Positions 47,110 to 59,728 of a stretch of DNA of 64,000 nucleotides are shown here, in pieces. A model generated the notes under the pieces. It made no database searches. It saw only the letters and a list, made by a program, of their open reading frames with translations, and was not told the DNA's origin. Location: NCBI GenBank assembly GCA_008360955.1, contig LUCM01004266.1, forward strand, positions 232,713-296,712, written 5' to 3'. The stretch is from Fasciolopsis buskii. Taxonomy: Eukaryota > Platyhelminthes > Trematoda > Plagiorchiida > Fasciolidae. Both the position numbers and the translations under genes were made by a program. Every line of letters starts with the position of its first letter. The stretch's first letter is position 1.

Positions 47110-48840
47110 GTCTGTGACGTAGTGTAAATCTAGGCATTCACGATTGTTTTCTAAAACACGACAGTTGAATACGGCACTAGCGATTAACTTCCACAACGAT
47201 GTTTATTCATTATTTTGCTGCCTTGCAGCACCGATAACGCTAAATCTGAAAGGTCATAAAGCGAAAGGACTGTGGAGTCCAGAAAATACTTCGACTAAAA
47301 GTATGCCACTGACCGTTGCATTGAGCCATGTCGCTCAATGTCTCGCGCACCTCAACGCAATAATCTAACTTGGATATTCTGTTTGCCGAAGCAAACAATC
47401 TATATGTCTGAATAATGCATATATGTTACAGTCAGGCTGACTATTTTATAGCAAACATATATACATACGTATATAAAAATATGTTTAAATAGGTCTTTGG
47501 GAAGAGAAGACACATTAAACTTTACAACTGTTATACCTAACCTAAGATTGACTGGATGATTATTTCATGCTTTACAAGCTTGTGTTGGAAGCATTATTCA
47601 GGCTGGCATAGAACAACTTAACTTATGTTTACAGGCTGTTGTCACGTGATGTCATCTGCGATGCAGAGCGTTGCATAGAAAACAGGATCATATTGGATCT
47701 GCTAAAAGCGACGACAACAGTATGCTCCATTGGAGGCCAGCCATAACAAGACTGTGATGAACCAATCAAATTGTAAAACGCCATTTATGTACGTCTGTTT
47801 TATTCTTACCCGTATTGGGAAAGTGTTGATGTAATTTGGAATCATCGTTATTTACATCTGATGAAAATCGAGAAATGGTAGGGATTCACTGTAAAAGCAC
47901 TTGATACATCAATTTATATGCATTTGCCTGATTTCCTTATCATGTATTGACCTTAGATTTTGGATCCGCAATTCCCAATCTACAGTAGTTTCCATCTGAA
48001 TACACCCTAGCCAAAGGACGACAAAATGCCAAAAGTCAACCTAAATTTTTGGTAGGCACTGCTTCTGTAATTACAAAATAGTTTTAAGAACAATATATCT
48101 TAATAAAACATGAAGTTCGAAGAACGGAAGTGAAAGAGTTAGCAGTCCTGTGAGTGGAAACAGTGGCGTTTGTTGCCACAATGGGAAGCTGCTGAATCCT
48201 GGTGTGGCCTCATGTAAACGCGTTCTATTACAAGCAGCAGACGCCGGTTGTTCGATATTTATTTTAACTACTATTTAGTAATCAGTAGCAAAAACTCGAA
48301 AATGGGGCAAAAAAGGAGACCTTTGACAGCCTGCATGGGGCGTGGAGACTGAAGTTTGGTGGCTTATGAAACCGAATTTCAACAAATTCAGCGAATTGTC
48401 GGTGCCAATATCTCTTTCTGCTGCTGCAAATATAAGCTATTTCGTTATAGGAGGGAAAATATGATATGAACGTAACAAAGCGGAAAGAGACGCCAGGTCA
48501 TACATGAATAAAAAGTAATAGTACAAATATAACCATACAACAGACTCCACTATGAATATACCTTTTTCCTCACTTCCATAGTATCAGTGTCTTTCGTGCA
48601 CAAATTCTTTCCATACTTCTTTCAGTCACCCTCTGAAGTTTAGTAGCAAATTTACACACTGGCGGCTAGTTGGTTTTGCGTCTTGTCTCCAGCCGCTGAG
48701 CGTGTAGATGGGTGACACTAGGAAACGTATGAAGACTAGGTCTTCCTATTCCTGAAAACCATCTGACCCTAAAATGCCAGGCCGTTAAACTAGACCTAAA
48801 AATTTATTTCCGCCGTCACCTACCCCCTATATAGGCTCGT
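47110..48840. other. Upstream of CCDC148, presumed promoter and intergenic DNA
   Basis: No TATA or other core promoter element stands out directly upstream of the CCDC148 start. A short TA-rich patch lies at about 47455-47485. No other gene recognised. Confidence 0.35.
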
Positions 48841-48844
48841 CAAA

Positions 48845-49091
48845 ATGACAAGTACCTCCATATCCATTGTTCTTTTAATTCTCCAACTCTATTCAGTTAC
48901 TCTTTCCTCTATTTCGTCCTTCAACTTTCGGATTTATATGGGTCATTCCCATCTCCTTCGGCTTGAAGTTTCATATAATTGCCTTAAAGAGTACAGTCAG
49001 TATGGCTGTATGAACTCTGGACCTTCAAAGGCCTGTTACTTTGTTTCTTATCATATTATTTGTAAGTTTCCAAACAATTTCTCCGAGGTAT
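48845..49091 (+). CDS. Possible first exon of a secreted cysteine-containing protein
   Basis: ATG in context CAAAATGACA opens a frame whose first residues form a typical signal peptide: MTS, then a hydrophobic stretch (SISIVLLILQLYSVTL), then small residues. The following part has several cysteines (YNCLKEYSQYGCMNSGPSKA, CYFVSYHIICKF) and ends at CTCCGAG, followed by a GTATGC donor around 49087-49092. A possible later exon after TCTTACAG at about 49772 (NCLSEYGLLGDRTVYFYLKL) resembles it loosely. No family assigned. Confidence 0.35.
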
Positions 49092-49129
49092 GCTTTGCTT
49101 CTGCAACATTTGAAAATGCTTCTTGAAGA

Positions 49130-52100
49130 ATCAAAGCGGTCTTTCGTTTAAAACTCAGCAATGAAGCAAACGTTTTCCAATATCAAAAAGCTATTTAAGT
49201 ACTTCATCCACAAAATCCATTTTCGATGATTCTGATTCTGCTGTTCCTCCATAAATGTATCCTACAACCAACCAGTCTCCGGATAACCGACACCGCGAGC
49301 TGGTCTTCTCATTTGCTTTCAGCCCCCGCCTTTACAGAACTTACTATTAATTCAGCGATTTATTTCTTCAATTTTATCAGAGTAGACAACTTCTTCGTAA
49401 ATTGCCTCGTTTGGAATCTTTTTTTCCAAACGAGTTACTGATGAACCGTTTAATTCCTTCAGGCAAATTTCTTAATAGTGAACACTCCTTTCCAAGCTGT
49501 GCTATCCACCGGTGGTCCATACTTACACGGATTATTCACATATTTGTGTTCTATTGGCTGATTGTAATCGAAGACAATTCTCTTAGACGACTGAGTCTTT
49601 TTCTTCATTATTATGTTAGCAAAATGTTTGACTCCAAGCGCACATTTATATGCCTAAATTTTAGTCGACGTCTTTGTTTTGATTCATGACCTGAAAACAG
49701 TTTTCTTATCATTTGATAGATTATATTTTATCTTTATTCCCTCATGTTTTCTTCATGTATTTTCGTCTTACAGCGACCAGTCCTAGTCATAAAATATTGG
49801 TAAAACTACGTAACTGTCTGTCAGAATATGGTTTACTGGGAGATCGCACAGTTTATTTTTACTTGAAGCTCCAGACCATATGTTTGTTTCATTTATTTAC
49901 CTTTGTCAGCGGACTGCCATCGAATTCGACGTTTTTAATTCTCAGTGTTTGTTAGCAAACGGATGAACAGTAGGGTAAACGAATGATTTAAGTACACTAG
50001 CGTCAGATCCTTCAAAATCATTTCAGCACATGTTTCGTGGTCTGCTTTGGCAGATGCTTCTTCTGACCAGGAAATGTCTAAGAAAATCCAGGCTCTAGGA
50101 AACTAAAAAGCGCTAAGCTTCGAGTAGCCCATTAGCAGTACTTAAAGATGTTGGAATTGTTATAATTATAGTTATAAAATTTTGCGTTTTGTTCTTAAGG
50201 ACCTGGTGTCTTCAGCAAATTCCCTCCTCTTGAGGGGAGCCGACTGTAATTCTTCTAATTAGAAAATGATCACGTGGTGATTACAGTAACCATTAAAGCG
50301 TCCGACCAATTAACGCGAAGTCAAAGCTGTCAACTTCATCCCTACTTCACAAGGTTGTACGAAACACGTGACGAACAAACTCACGAGGATCGGGTTGCAT
50401 TTGGTGCGGTGTAAACCTTAACCGTTTACGCTTAGTGTTTCCATATGGGCTTAAATGTCCTGAATAAGTAAAGTTAAGCTGGGAGTGTGTTGCTGATGCC
50501 GCTTTCTTGGTATGAGCACGTAAATGTTAGCATTGTTTCAATCATTACTTTGATTCCATCCACTGGCTACTTTTTGCTCCGCATGTTTGTGAACACAATA
50601 ACTTCGTTCACCAAGCCGAAATTTCGATTAATTTTGGAAGATTTTAAAAAGAGTAGCTGAGCTTCGTAAGTTGGGCAACCGGATGCATTTCTGAATCCCT
50701 AAGCGTACATGCCCAAAGGGAATTCTAAATTTTGACCCCGAAGCGGATGGATAATAACGGATGCCAATTCATTTTGATGCAATTTTGCTGAATGTCACGA
50801 TCGCAAACAAAGGACTTAAAAACCTAAGCAATAAAACCGGCCGTTAAAGAAAAGATAAACACTAGGAAAATTATTTTACCCTAAAGTCATGTAGAGCTAC
50901 GATAAATCCTAGATCCTCTGATCCGCTTATCATCTTTGGGTGAGGCCAACTACTGGAAACGCTTCAAGCTATCCATTATTTTATGTTGTTTGACAAAGAC
51001 GAGAAAGAATGTTTGTAAAGTTTGTTGCCATAAAAATTGAATGGAAACTGGTATTTTGCTTGCACCACGAGGAACGTAATCAATCACAAATCGTTATGCC
51101 GTATTTGCGAGATAACGTTCAGAACCTTCTCTGTTTGGCTAGCAAAAAGACCGGCATAGTCTAGCAATTTGAAGTAAAATACTTCTTATCGACACCTGCT
51201 CAGTTTACCGTTATACTGCTACTTTTTGCATTTGCAAAACAAAAGTGCGTGGCACTTCACCTTCGAAACGCGAAAACAGTCCAGATTCAAAACTGCTTCG
51301 GATTCTCGAACAGAGGTTGGAAAAGTGAAATAGATCTCTCTAGGACACCTTTCGGGGAAAGGTAACGCGAAGGAATATCGCCTTCAGACCAGGAAGTATA
51401 GAAGATCGTGGGTTTACGGAAGACGCGACTGTGTTCTGTTTTTTGTTATACAGCGAATATGTGGTGAACACAACCTCAACCGGTTCAGAAAACGACTTGG
51501 TTCTTACGTATATGCTGTTTGAGTGCGTCACATTCGACAGAGGATAATCCGCCACGAGCAGTTCTGGTACAGTACTTATCAAACTAATTCTTGGAATTCT
51601 CACATATAGATCCCTTTACTTTCTTGTAAATGGGTACAGTTACTGATTCTCACCAGCCTTAGAAATCAGACCTTTGGCTTCACTAAGTGAGACTAAAGAA
51701 GTGCCCATCGGACTTGAAAAAAGATGACGACAGGCCATCTGATCTATTTGCCATTGCTGACATTGGACTAGTATTTGTTTGCATTGTTTCAGCCGCATGT
51801 AAAAGTGAAGGGTTCATGTAAAGTGTTTGGTGAAATAATTTGCCCAGCAGAACCAGAAAGCCACTCGACCTCGTGATCAATTCAGTTACACTTGTCCATC
51901 TTGTACCAGTACTCCTAATCATTCGGCAATGGTTGCGACTATTGATGGCAGCCAAGGCCTTACCTACTATTCTACGTTTCCCTACCGACTGCTACCCGCG
52001 GTCATTTCTCAGGATTCTAAACAGCTGATATTCTAAAGGTTTGTGCCTGCTGCGGCAAAAGAAGGGATGAACTCGAAATAATCCAGAAGGCCAGTAATTA

Positions 52101-53499
52101 GAGCTTAGTTTTGATATAACCCGAGGTTTTGGATAAATTACCTATCATTCGTCTGTTTTCTCGCCCTAAGGCCTCAAATGACAATGTTCGCGTGGCCGCT
52201 GTGGAGCCTGACCACAACACAATTCCAAACACGTTTTTCCCAAAAGTCTACGTATGTATCAACACGACCTTGTTGCTCTTGGAATCGCCGTCTCAACAAC
52301 CTTTGGAAATTAATGAATCCGTTTTTATAATTTTTTTCTCAAGGAAGACAAATAAAGCTATTTAAATTTTCAGGGATATTGCTGGATCATCACCCCACAA
52401 ACCCTTAATGACTGAATTGAGATTGTACTTCCAAACAATATAAAAATTTCACAAGTATAAACCTCAATTGACCGGAAAATATCAAGTATACATACCAGAT
52501 GAAAGAGTGTAATCTCAAAGTCTGTCGAATTCCTCCGGAGAATGTTTAGACTTCCAAATGCAGACAAAAAACTTCGTTAACATTAAACTCGATGCCGAGA
52601 ATGGCTAAAACGTCTTTTGGATTATTGTCCTAGAACGTCTGGCACCGGGGAATGCAGAAGGGAAGCCACATATACCAATGATACAGACTGCATAGATCCA
52701 AAATTAGACACGATATTTTAGGGTCACTAGCAGAGAATAAAAATAACTTCCTGATGGTTTCACGTCTACTTGTTTGAGACTCAAATGACACGAGTGTCCT
52801 ATGAGCAATTTCATGTATCAGAAAGACTTCCTGGCTTCTCATCGAAGTGAGAACGTCAGCAACGAAATCAGATGTCAACTTTGAAAATAAAACTACTGTA
52901 TTTTCTAGTGATGCGAAGTGGAAACCAACGATCTAAATTCAACTAAGATGCATATTGGCACTGTATAATGAAAGAGTTTCTTACTGGCCTCTGAAGTAAT
53001 TTACTTCGCATAAAATCACCTTGGAAGGGAAAGCGTCTCTGCATAAAATAAGACTATGAAATAGCTAAACTGAACCAAATTTTACATTTATTCCCCGGGT
53101 AAAATCTATGGATCAGTGAGGTCGGCGAAGATGTCCTACCTCTGAATAAGTCTCTCCAGCTTTTGACAATTTAATGCTCAACAATACGTCTTTGGCTACT
53201 TCTTTTGACGGAAATTCAGCTTGCAGTAAAAACAACATGGACCTGACTCCCTTTCAATTCCAATCGCCGTCTGCAAGCAACATTGTAACTTAACCCGGGC
53301 AATAAATTGCCAGCAATATATTTTCCAGATCACCTGCAAATTAGAACTCCTCTGGTCCTGCATTTCTTAGAGATAAATACATGAAAACCATGGGGAAATC
53401 CACAGCGTTAGAAATTTTGGCACTGCTATAAACAATAAGATCGTCGTGAATATCAGGACCGAATGACGTAAGGAGTGTATCGAAAAATCCATGTGCCAA
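49130..53499. other. Unassigned region
   Basis: Many short ORFs under 100 codons on both strands (51340-51603, 51683-51955, 52129-52365, 52630-52878). None has a motif I recognise, and no chain of splice sites links them. No tRNA or repeat array is visible. Confidence 0.35.
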
Positions 53500-54450
53500 G
53501 TATTAGTTTGTATATTGTGAATGACAATGTTAATAACAGCGCTGTTGGTAGATGAAATGCGCCAACGTTTCGACTACCGCGGGTAGTCTTTCGCAAGGCA
53601 AGTTGTGCAATCAAATAACTGAGGAAACTTTCACATGCCAACGGATGTTCAGTTGTTTGTGTGGGTGTGTGGGTGTGAATGCGCATACTTTGAAATGTGG
53701 GCCGGGGGAGAGATTAGTTTTCATAATCTGTTGTATCCCTCTGCTATTGTGTGCAGAGCGATGGCTAAATCACGTTCAAGTTTTCATAAGGCTGCCGTAT
53801 CCGAAGGTCTGCACTTTTCTTTCCCTCTGTGTTCTGCTATCCGTGTCATCAGTTGTCTGCTGGTTCGTCCAATGTATTCTTCTGGGCATTCCTTGCAACT
53901 GATTTGGTCTTTAGTCTTTGATAAGTGGCGTTTTAAAGCATTATCTATTCGGAAGAAAGTGTGAATATCAAAGTCACTGAGAACCCTTCTTATTGCTTCC
54001 GGAGTGCCTGATTTGTACGGAATTCCGACTGAGGCCGTTTTCCTCCTTTTTTCTGCGTCTTGGTTGTTGATATGCAACTTTCCAGTTGTTTTCTTACGAG
54101 GCGGGGTGGATAGTGATTGTCTTGCAGGGTGTCGTTCAGACGTTTTAATTCTTCTTTACGTTCGGTATCATCAATGCCTAGTTTTTTAACTCTGTTGCCT
54201 AGAGGGTAAATAAGTGTCCGTTTCACACATTGTGGATGAGCTAAACTGAAGTCCAAATACTTATCCGAATTTGTGAATTTTCTGTGAATGCCATCGTTGA
54301 AATTACAGGAGTCAACAGCCGACAACCTAGGAAGCCGATGTAAACTTAATGGATCTGCAGTACCTATTGAAAACCTGAAGCAAGCTATCTTTTTGTGATG
54401 ACTTGATGATTGCAAAGTAGAAGTACAGTGATTATGCATCAACCTTTAAG
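53500..54450 (-). mobile_element. Penelope-like retroelement, RT end plus GIY-YIG endonuclease
   Basis: Two overlapping minus-strand frames make one protein end. The first (54442-53990) has a HRKFTNSDKYLDF block, equivalent to YRKPTNTDRYL of Penelope-like RTs, then HPQCVKRTLIYPLGNRVKKL and LKRLNDTLQDNHYPPRLVRK. The second (54077-53784) has IPYKSGTPEAIRRVLSDFDI, then the endonuclease part ISCKECPEEYIGRTSRQLMT with RIAEHRG. In GIY-YIG terms YIGRTSR and the H of EHR are kept, and the cysteines of the CKEC knuckle are present. A frameshift near 54000-54080 separates RT end and endonuclease, so this copy is inactive. Schistosome relatives are known as Cercyon and Perere-10 (from memory). Confidence 0.85.
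53556..53600 (-). ncRNA. Decayed hammerhead-ribozyme-like motif of the Penelope-like element
   Basis: On the minus strand the order is CTTGCGAAA, a perfect 7-bp stem GACTACC/GGTAGTC closed by a CGC loop, then GAAACGTTGGC. This is the layout of Penelope-associated hammerhead ribozymes: CUGANGA core, stem II, GAAA, ultra-short stem III. The core reads CTTGCGA instead of CTGANGA, so G5 and A6, both needed for catalysis, are changed. It lies just 3' of the endonuclease frame. Confidence 0.55.
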
Positions 54451-54829
54451 TTAGCAGTGGATGCCGTTTCTTAGCCCAAGGAGATTTTCGTTGACCGTGA
54501 CCAGATATGTAAGAGTAACTCCTTTCGAAATTTTAAGTTAAGTTGTATTAATTGCCGATTGTGCTATAGTAAACAGGACAAATTATTTGAACTATTTTTC
54601 AAGAGGTACATTAAAGATTTAACGGCCATGGAAAAATTATTACCAAATCCCCAATAATAGCTAATTATTCTAAGAAGACTTCTATAGCTTTTGAAAGACA
54701 AATGTCTTTTGGACAGGTGCCTTCAGCTTCGACAAGGGCATCAAGAAGTTATATGTTCCTGACTCCCGGAAAGCATTCCAAGGTATCGACAGATTCACGA
54801 TACTCATGGAAATGCTGAAACACCGCAAT

Positions 54830-55330
54830 TTCTTACGTTTCTGTTGCTCATTACCGGTCCCAACGAGGGTGCGATAAATGCACGACGCAAAGAGCTTTCA
54901 CTAAATCTTTCGAAGATTAGGGCCGCGTTTCTGAAGATAAAGGACATGCACCGAAACTCGAACGGACCAAATATAATGACAACGCCTTCTGGAACGACTG
55001 GAATATGATACTAAGCTCCGGCGAGACTTATGTTAGGGGGCGCACAGATCAAGAATAAGAGAAATCTCACAGTGAGCCGGGACTATGGCGCTGTTCAGAA
55101 TTCGGCAGTTACTGCACAGACTCCAATCTTCAGTTGGTTTGTGCATCCCATGTAGAAGGGAGATCCAGAGACTGCTTGATGGTCGCAATATGCCAAGCCG
55201 AATCATGTGCTTCAATTCAGGCTTGGCTACAGAAGGCCTTTACAATTCCGAAGGTCTTTGGCTGTAATCTGATGCTCAATGTCGACCGTTGTAAAAGATT
55301 TCTTTATTCGTACGTCCGTTAGAGGGCCGT
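54830..55330 (-). mobile_element. Gypsy-type LTR retrotransposon RT fragment
   Basis: The minus-strand frame 55215-55033 reads HMIRLGILRPSSSLWISLLH, then DWSLCSNCRILNSAIVPAH. This is the classic gypsy RT block HML.LGIIRPSSS.W.SPLH and DWR.CGDYR.LN..TVPD. Further on, FGPFEFRCMSFIFRNAALIF matches FGLFEFLRMPFGLRNA.QTF. Frameshifts lie between the blocks and the YIDD box is not visible. It abuts the Penelope-like element in the same orientation. Confidence 0.8.
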
Positions 55331-58300
55331 CAAGAAGAATCAACAATATCAATGAACCAAAAAACGTAGGGCAAACACTAGCAAAACCAACGGAAATGTC
55401 ATTTCCACGTCTTCTGACAACAGCAAGTTTTTACATCTCCTATGGGGAAAAGTAGAATTATGGTCTCAACCCCGGATCAAATATTAATAAGGATTAGGCA
55501 AAAGTCTTGTTAATGGAACAATTAAGTGCTTTTAGTGGAGATCCAAAGAATGCAGATTTCGTTAGCTTGATTTCGCATTAATCTGGGCTTCCTTGAGATC
55601 TAAACATGTCAAGATGTGAGAGGTTGAAAACAAGAAACAGAACATATGGGTAGTTCAGTGCACTTGATTGATTCTGAAATGCGGAGACTAAACGATATCG
55701 ACAAGTGGCAATTCCGGTGGCCATGACACCAACCGCAGAATGGATATTCGCTTGAAGCCCACCAGTGCCAGAACCCCAAGTTAAATGCTAGAGAAGAAAG
55801 CTGAGTGGATTATGTTACCTAAAGGAGTCAATTTTGGGATACCACCGACAAAATAAATAGCGATGCAGGGTACTTTTCTGACAAGTTCTTGTGTAGTTGA
55901 TTCTGACCTCATTTGATCTCAGAACACTTATTTTTCTTGCCTGTACTAACAACGTTACTGTTTTTATTTTAACTTCAATCTGTCTTCGATGTATTCTCCA
56001 AAACCCTCGTAAATACTTGAGGGCCAATTTTGGACCGCTTCAGGGACTTTTCAGCGACTAAATGGAGGTGACTTAGTGATCATGATGTTGTTTATCGGAT
56101 TTAAATCTCACATGCTGCAACTTTCAATGAGTTTTCCTAACTCAGGAAAAGGACGTGTGAGCAAAACCCACCCCATGTATTGGCAAGTATTTCGCTGGGA
56201 AAGAAAACCATTGCCCCAGGGCCATTGATCTGGACGGCATTGTGAACACCTAAATCTTATACCCTAACTATTTTCCAGTGCACTCATTTATGGAAAAACA
56301 GAGTCTCCTTTTGAAATAGCCTAACAAGGTCATGTTTACTTTTAAGTATACAATAATAAGCAGGTTTACTTGCTGTCCGCTTACTACTTAGTTATTATAT
56401 ACTCAAACGTAATTGAGAACATTTTCTTCAATACGGGCCGTCAGGTTTGCTGAAAACGAACGGCGTACTACCCTAACTGCCTGCCAATAAGCAGCACCGT
56501 AAAAATCGGCTGTGGTCACTGCACATTAGTCGTTGAATTGCTGGTAGAAATAGAGTGTATTCGTCGTTATGTCATCGATTTTATTCACCCGGGATTAAAA
56601 TATGATCCCTGCTCTAATTCTCTTTAGACATAATATTAGATAATCACCAAGATGAAGGCAGCACTATTATTCACCAATAAGATGGTTAGACTTACAGTAG
56701 CACCAGTCTTTTGGAGCAAATTGACTGTGATCGGACAATTTTTTTTCCACAATCTGCTTTGAATATTGATTTTCGTTTTCTGACGTTTGTCTTTTTGTGT
56801 TTGCTTTATCGATCATCAAGCTTGAACAGTTCTGCATCTGCTGCACATTGGACAGTCTTCAATTTCAGAAAGCGCATACCACTTGGCTGTTTCTGTTATA
56901 ATTTGCTTGCGGTTGCTTCAACGTATCTGTGTCATTTTTGCACCACAAAAAGCACAATGAATTTGCTGTATTTGGTCTTCCGCTTGAGAGTCATTTCTAT
57001 TCTATCGACTGAGACAACATTTTCAGCTAAGGATTTAAAATCTGAAGCGAGATACTTTCGAGTGTAGCGGATCTTTGGAACACCAAAATCAAAAAATCTA
57101 AAATCAGTTTTCCTAAAGGAGACCATGTGCTAAATGTCTTTCATGAATTAAAGAAAAACCAATGATCTGAATGGTTTCTTGAGAGAAAAAAGAACCAAAC
57201 AGCTAAATTGCACGCACCTTATTGACGCCGGTTGGCTGCATACAGGGAATAAAAGTGATCATTAAGCTGGCAATAACGCTTTCTGGCTTCAAAACGGACC
57301 GCGGTCACGAGAATGACTACTCTTGTGCCACCAAGCAGGCTAGGTAAACATGAATACACAGTGATACTTACCGGATAAATAGTGCAAGCGGGCGCCAAAG
57401 TTCAGGCGCTGGTATGCCTAACATAACCCGCTTGGACTGGACAGAAAAATTGGAAAATAATGTCAAGCGAGGCAACCAAAGAATAATTCTCCGAAAATTT
57501 AATGCTACTGAAAGTCCAAAATATCTCCATTTTTACCACTTCATGTTGGTATAGTGTACATACGTACGTATAAGCACACGAACATGAAATCAACGATGTA
57601 ACGTTGCGGAAAACAGCCACGCATAAATATTTGCAAAACATGGCACCTGACCTAAAACTTGAAACGGAATCATAATCCTATTTCACAGGGAATATATTCA
57701 CAGTTATCGCGTCTCAAATGAGATGGTTCACAGGAGTTCAGTTCATTTCAATTTTCCCAGGAGTGGTTTTGGTTCGGGTCGTTCGTAAGTCTAGAATTCT
57801 TTCGATGAAACGCACTCTGGATGGGGATATACCTGGTGAAGATAACATGAAACAGGATGTCCCACCCCACCCTGACGACGCGAGATATCAAGGTTTATAA
57901 TCGTCCGCTTTTCAAACCAAGTACAGTGGTAGGCACAAACAAGAGTTCACAAACATGTCACCGCTTATTGCCTACCTTCGGGGCACCCCGCGCAGTGCAG
58001 CCCGGGATTGCGATTTCGATCTCACCCTTGTCAATAGGCTTCTTGGAATACTGTTACATCTGAAGCCACAACTTCCAAATGGGGCGAACACATGATTGGC
58101 AACTCCGAGGGCAACAAATATCATTCAAGTTTCCCCGGGCGAGTAATATCATCTCGGACTGGAAGTCGCGTTATTAGTAGCGACCAACATGTTGGCTTCT
58201 GCTAGTGATGAAAAAACGACAAGTACTGTTGAATGAATGTTACCTCATTTTGTGTTACTACAGCCGGACTTATGCTGTTTAAGAGAAGACCACGAATATC

Positions 58301-59550
58301 CTTTCACCAGAGCATCTAGAGGACAATGTATGCAAAAAACGGTAAAGTCGATGAGTTTAGCGCGTTTTCTTCTGTCTTTTTGTGTCAGATGAAACAAGGC
58401 ATCTGCTTGCACTTTCATTGCCGGTTCTCTGAGTGGCCGGTCTCAGCGACGATGAAACGACCAGCAAGTGTGAAGTTTATCGGGCACTACACACTTTTCA
58501 GTTATCTCCGTGGCAACGCAATCAGTGCAAAAAACAGCCCGGACTTATACAATGGATCCAAAAAACCGATGTTTTTTATGAAATTTGAAAACCACAAGTC
58601 CAAAAAGGGGTTCGAGTTTTTGAGTTCCGCTTCCCATCGACTTCTTGATACATCTATTATTGTGAAAACGTCCCTGAGGAAATGTCTGCCTGCATCACTT
58701 TCGAAATAAATTGCAAATCAATTGCCTTAACAGTTTCAAAGTCAATTAACTGGTTTACGCCTTTACGTCACGCAACAGACAGTCTAACCAGCGTCAACTT
58801 TTTTGATCCAACGGCCGTTAACTACAGTAAGTTCCTCCAGTTTTCTCTTTTTTCAAACGAATTCGTTATTTTCCATTAATATTCTGATGGACAACAACAG
58901 TAAGGATGCTTGCATCATTTCACAACCGTGATTGTCACCAAACCACAAGTATGCTTACGTGCCAAACGTATCCGGAAATAGATTTCACCGTGTGGTGTGA
59001 AACCAAGAGTCGGTGCCAGTTACTACGGCAGTGCGGCCAGTTACGGCAAAAACCCACAAAGGTGACCTATATATTGTCAAACAGGGATCAATTCTGTTGT
59101 CTTTGGCCTGAGTTTAGACGTATAACAGCAGCATCTGGATGACGTGCTGCCATCCATTGATGGAATTATTACCATGAGTCTAACGTAGAAAAGAGCCCCG
59201 TGAGTAAACATTAGTCTGTAAGGCGTGAGAATTAACTGTAATAAACGGCCACGTTATTTTTTCTCGCACGAAGACGAGAAGAAAAACGTCAAGAAAATAC
59301 CTATAAGTCAGAGCACGGTATGCTTACCGCTTATTTTGTCAGATTTATCAAGTACATCGGGAAGTCCCGGGGTATCCTTTCCAAAGAAAAACGAAGCCCA
59401 AAATGTTAGTGCTGATAGGGTTATGTTTATTTGTTACCTGCGTCAACCTAGATTAAGAAATAATGCAAAGGTCGGTTTCTGGTCACTTTGGTGTAGCAGG
59501 CCTAATGGAACATTCCCAACTGCTTACCATTTTAAGGGTAAGGTTTCCGA
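55331..59550. other. Unassigned region
   Basis: ORFs at 56711-57067, 57718-57900, 58326-58709 and 58682-58879 (plus) and 55815-56027, 56932-57126 (minus) have no recognised motif. The plus frames at 58326-58879 overlap in different phases and may be one broken coding stretch. Confidence 0.3.
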
Positions 59551-59557
59551 ACCGCTA

Positions 59558-59728
59558 CCATAGCACCTATGCAAGGCCAACCGCAACAATTAGTCAGTCT
59601 TTGCCAGAGAACCATGGGAATGATTCGACCAAATCAAGAAAGAATTAAGCAACTGATGGAGGAAATCCGAGCAGAAACGCAGCAACAAGAGGAAAAATCA
59701 CCAGATCGCAGTTTCCGACAGATTTATG
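59558..59728 (+). CDS. Possible internal or first exon, unrecognised
   Basis: Between a CTACCATAG acceptor and a CTCAG|GTAAAC donor, one frame encodes a hydrophilic helix-rich sequence (MQGQPQQLVSLCQRTMGMIR, then RIKQLMEEIRAETQQQEEK, then RSFRQIYDTP). The composition and clean splice sites look like a true exon. I recognise no family and found no flanking exon with certainty. Confidence 0.3.
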
